Assembly: GCA_944989445.1 (NCBI GenBank)
Contig: CALYLW010000286.1
Span: forward strand, 527,320 to 591,319
Reading direction: 5' to 3'
Origin: Ampullaceana balthica
Taxonomy: Eukaryota; Mollusca; Gastropoda; Lymnaeidae
DNA: 64,000 nt
The position numbers and the translations under genes are program-made. The notes under the pieces were generated by a model. That model made no database searches, was not told the DNA's origin, and was given only the letters and a program-made list of their open reading frames with translations. Below are positions 58,001 to 64,000 of the stretch, one piece after another; positions within the stretch are counted from its first letter, which is position 1; each line of letters starts with the position of its first letter.

Positions 58001-61000
58001 AGTTGTACCATTGAAAAGTGTATTTTAAGCCCTTTAATTATATGTTATTTTATTTGATGTTGACCTAATTTAAAATATTAAATTTTTTCGCTGGAAAACC
58101 ATCACCATAACGATTTTTGAGCAGCAGCCGAGTTATGGTTTTTTACCCTCTTCCATTCAACGCCTTTGCCGTAGCGCAAAATACATACAATTGCGTTAAA
58201 AAGTAGTGTATCGTATGCGAAATTGGACAATCTTTAGTTTCGTATAAAAAAACATTATAGAATATTATTTAAAATGTAAGAAAATGTAAAAATGCCAGAA
58301 AAAATTCATATAATTATAAGTTTTTGACATAATTGGACTTGTTGGTTAATATTTTTGAAAGGATTGTCCATTTTCCAATTGATATACGGAAAAAAAATTC
58401 ATTTATTTTTTTTGCCAACGTCGGCAAAACGAAATAAATAAACCTATATTTTCGTTTCGAAGAACGTTTCGCCGGTGCGCGGAAATGGCCGAGTCTATAA
58501 TGCTAGCGCTCCAGCAGGGACAAGCAAATTGACATTTGTCGATCTCGAGGGCTTATTTGGTAAGTAATATTATTAAAATAAAACATACCTATCATTTGAA
58601 ATATCTTCTAATTATTTATTTATTGGCAAATGAGTAGTTTTCACTAGTTAGTTTTACGATTCATTGTACAGTAACGTTCACTTTTTAGGTTCGTAACTAA
58701 CGTAAACCACCACTCCTACTTTGAAGTGAAATCTATTTTTATTCTGACTTTTGATATAAAATTGATGTATTTCCCCTGAAATATATTAGTTTTATGAGTA
58801 ATAATTAATATATTTCATAGTAATAAAATGATATTATTAATCCTAAATTGTGATTTATATTGAGGGTCACGTGATCATAACTTCGGTTGCCAATGTAAAC
58901 AATGATTAAGAAAAAGTCAATAAGTTAATAAGTTAGGGGTGTTTTTGTTTCAATTATAAATCACTTATGAAGAAATATAAGAATTTCAGCGCAAAGTTAG
59001 AATAATTTCTATAATATATAATTTATGTACTGGGAAATATGTGTTCAATTTTTTTAGATGATGGTGAACAATATGGTGCACTTGAGTTTGAGAGGACTTT
59101 TCTGGCCAGTGGAAAGGATAGAAGACCATCACTGCCCACTCTTGTTATTACCAACAAACTACTACTGCAACTCTATGTTTTAAAAGAAGAAAATAACAAG
59201 TCATGGGATCAGGTATCTTTAAAACTAATACTGTTGTTATTAATTATTTTAATGACTTTATTATAATTAATATGTTTCTTCTAATATATTTTGATCTTTA
59301 GTCCTAGTAATTTTGAAAATTTAAAATTAAACTCTGATAAATTGTCATTTTCAGCTTGAAACCTGGTTCTCACTGATGAAACAAGGGGGCAGCTTTACAA
59401 TTCGGAATCAAGTTGAGAAGGTTTTTGACAGTTTGAATTTAATTTCATCAGTGGACTATGTACATTTCTTGGATTAATACATGTATATCACATATATATT
59501 TCTTGGATAAAGAATTGGATTTTGATTTAATAAGTCCTACCTTATCATTTGGAAATACAGAAAATCTGGGCTCTCCACCTAAGGTACATGTGAGGCTGGT
59601 GCTTGAAGACAGGTACCAAATAAGTTTATTATTGAGTTTTATGTTGATCTTTTGCGGAGACTTATAAATAGCTTTGCTTATTAAATGACTGTGTCTAAAG
59701 GTATGTTAAGTTAAATATTTTATTAGTAAGCTGACTATTAAGCTCATATATTCTGTATACTAATAATTAATAACATTTTTTTAAATATTGGGATTAGAAA
59801 AAAACATTTGTAATTACTTAATTTTGATATAATACTACTTTTCTGCACTTAAGTTCATATAAACCATTGCGCATATCCAAACTCACTTGTATTTTAAATG
59901 TATATAGAATGGGTTAATTTGATCTTTGAATAGTTATAAGCAATGGTTAGTCTTTATTTTAATTCAATTTTTACAACTTTAGAGTTATGTGTTATTTTTT
60001 TACAAATTTTTGAAAATGACTAAATTTTAACTTTATGAGAACCCTTGCATTTTTCTAACCGTACATTTATTTTGATTATTGAACTTGTGGTTAAACACTT
60101 TATTTCTGCTTATAGATCTTTAGTTACCCTTCATTTTGATATAATTATCTTGCATCCTGATTCATTGGCTTATTTTTTATGTTTTTTGAAAAGTTGTTAA
60201 TTTTAGGATTTTTACCTCCTTTTTTATTTTTCTCCAAAAATGATGCAAATCCATTTTCAGGTCAATAAATTTTTAGGATTAAATTATTTTGCACCCCTGA
60301 AAAAAATTGAGTTTGTTCTCCATATACTTTTGGTTGAAATGAGAGTTCAAAAACAGCACTTTTTAGGGAAGAAAAAAAACCGAAAAAACCTAAACTTCAA
60401 ATGTCCATAACTTTCTCATTAATGAAGATATTTGAACAAACTTGGTGTCCTCGGTCTTAGAATTACAAGTACTTTAAAATACAACATCTAGAAAAGCTGT
60501 GGGACCATTTTGAAATTTCAGTTTGTGGTACCTAATTCAATATTTTTTAAACTGGTAAATTAACCCTTCAGTTTTTTACTCATTTATATTGTTATAAATT
60601 TTCAATTAAATCTCAAATTCATTGTTTGAAACTTGGGGGAAGGGAGAGAAAAACAACAAATTTTAAAAACCTACTTTTCAACTTTTTCACATTAATTGTC
60701 ATTTCTTCCTTGACTTGAGTTTCTATGCGATGAGATTGTGATGTCACTGCCAGGTCAATACAATTCAATGACCGCTCAGCTTCAAGGAGTCTTTGCTCAG
60801 CAGACATGCGGGCTCTGATTTCTTCCTGAGAAAGTAGGAGAAGAGACTCTTACAAAAATTAAATTACCGAAAACAAATCAGTCAACTTTCAAATAAACAT
60901 TTTTCCTCCAGTAGAAGAAAAAAATGGTTGATTTAGAATGATTTATAACTATAATTATAAATCTACTGTATTTTAATAAGATCAAGTTTTTGTTTGACCT

Positions 61001-61192
61001 TCAACTCTTTCTCAGTCATAGCTTTCTGTGAACACTGTATTTTAATAACATCAAGTTACCTTCAACTCTTTCTCAGTCATAGCTTTCTGTGAGACCAGAT
61101 CTTGGATGGTTGACTCCAGTTCCTGGGCATGTTCTGATATGGCCGACTTCTCTTCTTCCAGCTGGTCAAGACGTTCTTTATTGTCCCGTAAT
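42851..61192 (-). CDS. Unrecognised coiled-coil protein gene, last four exons
   Basis: Four exons in coding order: A 61192-61060, B 60825-60675, C 57148-57011, D 43002-42851. All have AG acceptors and GT donors, and all phases close (A to B phase 0, B to C and C to D phase 1). They encode about 190 C-terminal residues ending at a TAA at 42853-42851. Exons A and B are charged and leucine-patterned (LDQLEEEKSAISEHAQELES, EEIRARMSAEQRLLEAERSL), with no proline or glycine in these blocks, so they should form a coiled coil. Exon C is basic (LMARKTLARRAKTVRYENRK). Exon D is polar and basic (RPKTNLRRAVTSMDRGTREQ) and ends acidic. I do not recognise the family; cytoskeletal or centrosomal proteins have this look, but that is only composition. 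Upstream exons are missing or lie beyond 64000. Introns are 0.2, 3.5 and 14 kb, and full of arrays and transposons. Confidence 0.82.
43030..43512. repeat. 80 bp tandem repeat, 6 copies in a three-unit pattern
   Basis: Units contain TTACCATTTAAATATATATA. Units 2 and 5 share GATGATCTATG and a two-base deletion, while 3, 4 and 6 share ATCGTTGATGACC. The pattern suggests duplication of a three-unit block. Starts 28 bp upstream of exon D. Confidence 0.93.
43628..44338. repeat. 36-38 bp minisatellite, about 19 copies
   Basis: Units contain ATGGCCAATACAAAGTGGTT followed by GACATAATGTGTGTCAC with GTGT length variants; a later block has GACGTAATG. Confidence 0.95.
44815..45037. mobile_element. Probable short hAT-like MITE
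   Basis: Ends TAGGGCTGTAC and GTACACCCCTA are near inverted repeats, with repeated TCCGGATTTGCCGGAGCC blocks inside. The flanks do not show a convincing 8 bp duplication, so it is either old or composite (an internal TAGGGCTCTACCGG at 44928 looks like a second start). Confidence 0.6.
45150..45692 (+). repeat. 33 bp minisatellite, about 16 copies, open in several frames
   Basis: Units contain AATGGCTGCAACAAATGAAC. Near-identical copies, diverging in the last five units. On the plus strand it would read MAATNEQFTET repeated; the minus strand is also open in two frames. Probably non-coding (see findings). Confidence 0.95.
45720..46764. other. AT-rich single-copy intron sequence, nothing recognised
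   Basis: Part of the 14 kb intron between exons C and D of the coiled-coil gene. No exon or mobile element seen. Confidence 0.5.
46765..47215. repeat. About 47 bp minisatellite, 9 copies
   Basis: Units contain TATGTCTGTCAGGCCTACAT, with a short variant lacking the second TAT of ATATATTTTT. Confidence 0.93.
47216..47350. repeat. 17 bp tandem repeat (GAGGCTAGTACCTGCAG), about 8 copies
   Basis: Directly abuts the 47 bp array. Contains PstI-like CTGCAG in most units. Confidence 0.93.
47812..47965. repeat. 23 bp tandem repeat, about 7 copies
   Basis: Units contain AATACCAGATATAAAATACT. Lies inside the hAT element at 47445-49728. Confidence 0.93.
48362..48842 (-). pseudogene. hAT transposase fragment (two overlapping frames)
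   Basis: Two minus-strand frames (48842-48621 and 48667-48362) together cover a region with the FSLHSVIHQHH and NERLFAQ blocks of ZBED5-like transposases. The tryptophan of the usual RWLSKG motif is lost (KVFVDYQKVDF), so it is non-functional. Confidence 0.78.
48985..49190. repeat. About 30 bp tandem repeat, 7 copies
   Basis: Units contain TTGATCCACATCTAAAAATA with alternating CCCAACC and GCCAACC. Lies inside the hAT element. Confidence 0.92.
49316..49485. repeat. 27 bp tandem repeat, 6 copies
   Basis: Units contain ACAACATTGTATTTCATGAC, identical copies. Lies inside the hAT element. Confidence 0.94.
49737..50270. other. Single-copy intron sequence, nothing recognised
   Basis: The first 40 bases repeat the sequence on the other side of the hAT element (47389-47425). 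Otherwise AT-rich with no exon seen. Confidence 0.5.
50276..51880. repeat. 22 bp minisatellite, about 72 copies
   Basis: Units contain GACTGCATGTGTGTCAGTGG. Extremely homogeneous in the middle; variants GTGTCTGTGG cluster at both ends, consistent with expansion from the centre. Confidence 0.97.
52013..53367. repeat. 41 bp minisatellite with a 12 bp internal extension, about 30 copies
   Basis: Units contain AACAGTCTCTTTTGTGTGGA. In the right half, units with an extra AACAAACAGATT alternate regularly with plain units, giving a higher-order pattern (52660-53280). Confidence 0.96.
53368..54610. other. Single-copy intron sequence, nothing recognised
   Basis: AT-rich, with a small GTGAAGTGAA run at about 53470. 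No coding exon seen until the candidate at 54611-54681. Confidence 0.5.
54611..54681 (-). other. Candidate cassette or poison exon of the coiled-coil gene
   Basis: 71 bp between a good acceptor (TTCATTGTCTCAG) and a good donor (GTAGCTG^GTAAGA). The phase fits exon C's end; read in that phase it gives 18 residues (N, then LLGSMLSLLSVDSVLQDHS and more) and then an in-frame TAG. Not supported by any similarity. Confidence 0.3.
54715..54842. repeat. 32 bp tandem repeat, 4 copies
   Basis: Units contain ATCACCACTCACAGTACAAT. Confidence 0.92.
55150..56890. repeat. 18 bp minisatellite (GGGGGAATGTACATCAGT) with a 13 bp insert variant, about 75 units
   Basis: Left part (55150-55900) is mostly a 31 bp composite made of the 18 bp unit plus GTCGTACATCAGT. 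The right part is mostly plain 18 bp units, with a short return of the composite at 56390-56500. Stop-free in several frames on both strands, which creates frames up to 599 codons without coding meaning. Confidence 0.97.
57011..57148 (-). CDS. Coiled-coil gene exon C
   Basis: Acceptor ATCTCATAG at 57150-57149, donor TCTTCAA^GTAAGT at 57011/57010. Encodes FFEDLAQEAKISSENPLIIR and a basic stretch. The acceptor is the first copy in a 36 bp tandem array (57141-57775), so the exon abuts multiplied copies of its own acceptor. Confidence 0.82.
57141..57775 (-). repeat. 36 bp minisatellite starting at the exon C acceptor, about 18 units
   Basis: Minus-strand units read GATACATTGGTTTGATATCA then TCTCATAGATTTGTTA. 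Every third or so unit has the variant CTAAAAGATTTCTA. Each unit repeats the acceptor context CATAG^ATTT. The array runs directly into exon C. Confidence 0.95.
58444..58560 (+). CDS. Candidate first exon inside the 57893-60533 element
   Basis: Open frame ending SKLTFVDLEGLF and a consensus donor G^GTAAGT. Its phase fits the next candidate exon (G|AT). No ATG in this frame; an ATG in another frame at about 58486 ends after 15 codons, so the start is unresolved. No family recognised. Confidence 0.35.
59056..59212 (+). CDS. Candidate second exon inside the element
   Basis: Acceptor TTTTTTAG before ATGATGGTG and donor GATCAG^GTATCT. Encodes DDGEQYGALEFERTFLASGK, then LPTLVITNKLLLQLYVLKEE. The composition looks like real protein rather than a random frame. 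It joins the third candidate exon in phase 0. Confidence 0.5.
59355..59478 (+). CDS. Candidate third exon inside the element
   Basis: Acceptor TCATTTTCAG, then LETWFSLMKQGGSFTIRNQV and FDSLNLISSVDYVHFLD, then a stop. Further protein-like sequence follows in another frame at 59505-59615 (DFDLISPTLSFGNTENLGSP). Unrecognised; possibly a captured host gene fragment or an unfamiliar transposase domain. Confidence 0.45.
60675..60825 (-). CDS. Coiled-coil gene exon B
   Basis: Acceptor TTTCTCAG at 60827-60826, donor TTGAAAA^GTAGGT at 60675/60674; 50 codons plus one base. Includes SAEQRLLEAERSLNCIDLAV and a conserved-looking EEMTINVKKLK end. A 2.6 kb transposon-like element ends 141 bp downstream of its donor. 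Confidence 0.82.
60996..61031 (-). repeat. Partial tandem duplicate of the 3' end of exon A
   Basis: Copies about 35 bp of exon A plus its junction (ACCTTCAACTCTTTCTCAGT), offset 61-69 bp from the original. The copy's donor reads GAAG^GTCAAA, weaker than the true GTAACT. Confidence 0.85.
61060..61192 (-). CDS. Coiled-coil gene exon A
   Basis: Acceptor TGATGACAG at 61194-61193 and donor TTGAAG^GTAACT at 61060/61059. 133 bp (one base plus 44 codons). The last part of the exon and its donor region are tandemly duplicated just downstream at about 60996-61031, where the copy is cut off from the coding frame. Confidence 0.8.
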
Positions 61193-61309
61193 CTGTCATC
61201 AGTTTTAAAAGGTTACAGAATCTTTTTTTCTCCAGAAAATGTGCTGACTATATCACTTATTAAAATAAAATAATGTTAAACCTTCATCTCTGTAAACATA
61301 CTCAGAACT

Positions 61310-61590
61310 TTGATGTTACGCTACAATTAGAACTTTGATATTACACTACAATTAGAACTTTGATGTTACACTACAATTAGAACTTTGATGTTACACTACA
61401 ATTAGGACTATGATGTTACACTACAATTAAAACTTTGATGTCACACTACAATTAAAACTTTGATGTCACACTACAATTAAAACTTTGATGTCACACTACA
61501 ATTAAAACTTTGATGTCAAACTACAATTAAAACTTTGATGTCACACTACAATTAGAACTTTGATGTTACACTATAATTAGAACTTTCATG
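61310..61590. repeat. 25 bp tandem repeat, about 11 copies
   Basis: Units contain AACTTTGATGTTACACTACA; a central block has GATGTCACACTAC and AATTAAAAC. Confidence 0.94.
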
Positions 61591-61671
61591 TTAGAGTTAA
61601 CAATTTTTCTTGCTGAGTAATAAATCATTTTTACTAGGAGCTTCACTAATGTTCATTTTACTCATTCAAAA

Positions 61672-61792
61672 AAGGGTGAATTCTGTGTAAAGGTTGACAT
61701 AAAGGGTGAATTATGTGTAATGGTTGGCATAAAGGGTGAATTCTGTGTAATGGTTGACATAAAGGGTGAATTCTGTGTAATGGTTGACAGAC
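61672..61792. repeat. 30 bp tandem repeat, 4 copies
   Basis: Units contain AAAGGGTGAATTCTGTGTAA, with one TTATG variant. Confidence 0.93.
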
Positions 61793-62057
61793 AATGAGAA
61801 AATAATTCCTTAAATCTGCAGCATTGAACTCTTTTCATTATTTTTTTATTTTATGTGCAAACTATGACTAGGTATCCATCTTGAATTAACCCTACCAGAT
61901 CTGAGCTCCCCAAGCTAATTTGCCCCTATACCTGGCCTCCCCAGCAAAAAAAAAGAAAATGTACATGGATTAGGAAATTGCTTGTATCATGCAAACCATT
62001 GGTCAGAATGAGCTCAAACTTATAGATATAGCAGGAAATAGGCCTACATTCTATCCA

Positions 62058-62285
62058 ATGTTCCATTTAAGCTGAGCGGCTGCGCGGTCAAGCAGATATC
62101 TAACCGACAACGCGCAGCAGTTAATAATTACCGCACATCAAATTTAGTAAAAAAATTATTTAAAAATGGATGCTGTGCCACTTTGCACCAATGTTCCCTC
62201 TGAGCTGTGAGGCCGCAAAGGTTTTTGACCGACACAGCGCAGCAGTTTAGAATCACAGTGCAGCACAATTTTGCAAAAAAAGTTA
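62058..62285. mobile_element. Two diverged copies of a short DNA-element-like sequence
   Basis: At 62058 (CAATGTTCCATTTAAGCTGA) and 62189 (CAATGTTCCCTCTGAGCTGT), each followed by a CGCAGCAGTT block and an A-rich end. About 110 bp each. The CAATGTTCCCTCT start resembles ends of known animal DNA elements; family not assigned. Confidence 0.5.
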
Positions 62286-62337
62286 TTAAAAAAATTTATT
62301 TTTTAAAGTTTTATTTTAGAAGATAATAATTGTTTAA

Positions 62338-63108
62338 TTATTTGAACTTTGGGAGGAGATAGTCAAGAAAGGGTCTCACGTTATAGATTCTGTCTGTTTT
62401 GTCAATTTCAGTGTCTTTTTCATCAATAATATGTAAAAAATTCCACAGAGCAAGGAATTTGTCGCGCGTCATGACATTTCGAAACCCAGGGGTAAAACCT
62501 AGGAAGTCAGTTCCCTCATTTATCCAATAATCTGGGTAGTTGGGCTTGATACAAATATACTCCATGTACATTCTGATTCTAATAAAAGCTTTCATTTCTT
62601 CAACATAAACATCCTTGAAATTCTTAGCATGATAAGAATTAGGTTTTGCCGCACGCATCTGTTGAGCACGAAGATTTGTCTTGTTTGTCAAATTCTGCCA
62701 AAAATCATCCTCCACAAACAAGAAAAGAAAATCAACACATGAACTTTCTTCAGTCATAGATTCAAGAATGCTAACTGGCCTGTTCCATCTTTATTGAAGC
62801 TCAAATCTATTGTTGGAGCCACATAGGTTGCAGTCCAGCCATCGTCTGGAACATTGTCACCACGAAAATCTGTTTTATGGACATGCCCCCTTCCATAACA
62901 GTTGGTCTAGCTCTGGATCTATCATCATCATCATCACTTGACTTATCACTATCGAGATCACGATTCATGTCAACGTCACTATTGATAAAGCAAAACTGCT
63001 TCAACGTTGTCTGAATCGTCTAAAACTTCCATTAACTGCTGCAGTGTGAAATAAGTAGGCCTTTTTTTTTCCTGTGGAAGTGCCCGGTTCATTCGCCGAT
63101 CTTTTCAT
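62338..63108 (-). pseudogene. PiggyBac-like (PGBD) transposase, N-terminal half, decayed
   Basis: The frame 62757-62338 carries the start of the piggyBac DDE domain: FVEDDFWQNLTNKTNLRAQQ, then FIRIRMYMEYICIKPNYPDY and FRNVMTRDKFLALWNFLHII, blocks well known from PGBD proteins. Upstream, an acidic N-terminus (SDKSSDDDDDRSRARP at about 62960-62890) and a possible start ATG at 63108 are in other frames, broken by frameshifts including one at an A-run near 63065. Downstream, the catalytic aspartates are absent, so the copy is truncated and inactive. Confidence 0.85.
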
Positions 63109-63457
63109 GGTTATTTTCAATGAAAATCAACTGTAATCATAACTCAAAATAAACTGTAATCACAACTCACTGCTTTATTCAAGGAAGATACCATTTGTAA
63201 ACACTAATCTTGCAACAAATGGGAGATTTAAAGACGATTGGCTGTTATTTTTAAAACTTATTCAAGTGATATCCTAATTACCTAATATTCTGTAACTCGG
63301 TGCGGTAGGGTTAAAAAACAGTTTATTTGCACACCATAATGTAAATTTATTTTTCTCTGAATACACAGCTCTCTCTTCTCTCTGTCCAATAAAGGAAACA
63401 TCTATAGTTAAAGGTCAGTGTAATTAAAAAAACATCTCTAGTTGTTATTGAGCTTTC

Positions 63458-64000
63458 TCATCCATGAGGGGCATCCACCGATCCTCGTTGGCATCGTCTT
63501 CGAATCCTCCAAGGGCATAGGCCACCTACGAGAGACCTCCAGGCATCCCTATCCTGGGCCAGCCTCTCCAAGATCTTCCAGTCATGGCCAATTCTCTTGA
63601 TGTCTGCCTCCAATTCTCGTCGCAAAGTGTTTCTAGGACTGCCTCTTTTTCGCTTTCCTTGGAGGTTCCATTTCAAGGCTTGCCTTGTTATATTGAAGGC
63701 AGGTTTGTTTTTTTTTGTGTCCCCATAATCTTGCGGTTGTAGGGGGTTACAATGTTTCCATTTGAACTTTCTCGTGGCTTGGTAGGCTTAGTGGCGGCAA
63801 TCTCCTCTCCAGGTCAGCGGAGGACTTTTTTAGCAATAGTTATTCATCAACATTTTTATTGTGGCTTTAACGTGGGCTAGATCCCGAACCCCCCAGCTTG
63901 TGAGGCGAGCGCACTATTGACTTGGCTATCCAGCCGCCAGGTTTTCTTAGTGTATGACAAATCCACCTCCAACGCTTCTGGAGAATCTCTTCCCAACCAG
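63458..64000 (-). mobile_element. LINE ORF 3' end (endonuclease-reverse transcriptase type), split by a SINE
   Basis: The minus strand reads a C-terminal RT tail: EEILQKRWRWICHTLRKP at the right edge, then after an insertion [40 protein letters not shown] and [16 protein letters not shown], ending at a stop at about 63458. This tail is common in RTE-like elements of marine invertebrates and molluscs, often annotated craniofacial development protein 2-like. The element continues beyond 64000. Confidence 0.85.
63702..63937 (-). mobile_element. tRNA-derived SINE inserted in the LINE
   Basis: Minus-strand sequence starts GGCGGCTGGATAGCCAAGTC (box A-like TAGCCAAGTC), with GGTTCGGGATC (box B-like) about 50 bp on, and ends in an A-rich tail (CACAAAAAAAAACAAA). 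Flanked by AAACCTG on both sides, a short target duplication. Removing it rejoins the LINE frame, which supports the boundaries. Confidence 0.8.

Larger units (their letters stand above)
57893..60533 (+). mobile_element. 2.6 kb DNA transposon-like element with internal exon-like coding sequence
   Basis: Begins TAGGTACCACAAACTGA and ends TCAGTTTGTGGTACCT: inverted repeats of 16 bp. The direct repeat AATTCAAT flanks it (57885-57892 and 60534-60541). It lies in the intron between exons B and C of the coiled-coil gene, in the opposite orientation. Plus-strand sequence inside looks spliced (see next entries). No DDE or hAT transposase motif recognised. The 8 bp duplication fits hAT or P superfamilies, but the terminal sequence does not settle it. 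Confidence 0.75.

Noticed and set aside
63846..63937. Functional tRNA gene
   Set aside because: Only box A- and box B-like elements are present, with no cloverleaf. The A-rich tail and target duplication indicate a SINE.

Overview
This is an animal nuclear genome window, most likely from a mollusc. Coding exons are short and separated by GT-AG introns, the sequence is AT-rich, and it is full of minisatellites, hAT-type DNA transposons and non-LTR retrotransposon pieces. The mollusc assignment is inference from the overall repeat style and the element types; only the animal level is firm. There is no prokaryotic gene structure, operon or CRISPR array.

Two spliced host genes can be reconstructed, both on the minus strand. 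The first is an orthologue of cartilage acidic protein 1 (CRTAC1): nine exons between 21998 (start codon and signal peptide) and 598, where the last visible exon ends in a splice donor, so the 3' end lies left of base 1. All exon phases close exactly and give about 537 residues with FG-GAP/VCBS-type repeats and an ASPIC/UnbV domain. The second is the 3' part of an unrecognised coiled-coil protein gene: four phase-compatible exons from 61192 down to a stop codon at 42851. Its 5' exons lie to the right of, or were not recognised in, the remaining window.

Nearly everything else is introns filled with repeats. From 1 to 22 kb are the CRTAC1 introns, with arrays of 11 to 50 bp units, a LINE inserted into an array (5.5-6.6 kb), a ZBED-like hAT (12.1-13.7 kb), a hAT-type element with GATATCGG-rich ends (13.7-14.8 kb), and a 6.2 kb telomere-like minisatellite filling intron 1 (15.6-21.8 kb) with a LINE RNase H fragment inside it. 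From 22 to 31 kb, upstream of CRTAC1, is a 39 bp array and then a nest of at least four hAT transposons, each with target-site duplications. From 31 to 43 kb is intergenic or 3'-flanking DNA with a 36 bp and a 32 bp array. From 43 to 61 kb are the introns of the coiled-coil gene, again filled with arrays plus two more transposons: a hAT with a perfect 8 bp duplication, and a 2.6 kb element with its own plus-strand exon-like sequence. From 62 to 64 kb are a piggyBac-like transposase relic and a LINE 3' end split by a tRNA-derived SINE.

The most unusual observation is that several minisatellites start exactly at host splice junctions and have multiplied the splice site itself. CRTAC1 intron 1 carries roughly 190 copies (estimated from length) of the exon-1 donor, including the last 11 exon bases. 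CRTAC1 intron 7 carries donor copies in most of its first 11 units. The coiled-coil gene carries about 18 copies of an acceptor next to exon C, and a partial tandem copy of the exon A donor. This suggests that splice junctions seed tandem expansion in this genome, and it raises the question of how the correct site is chosen.
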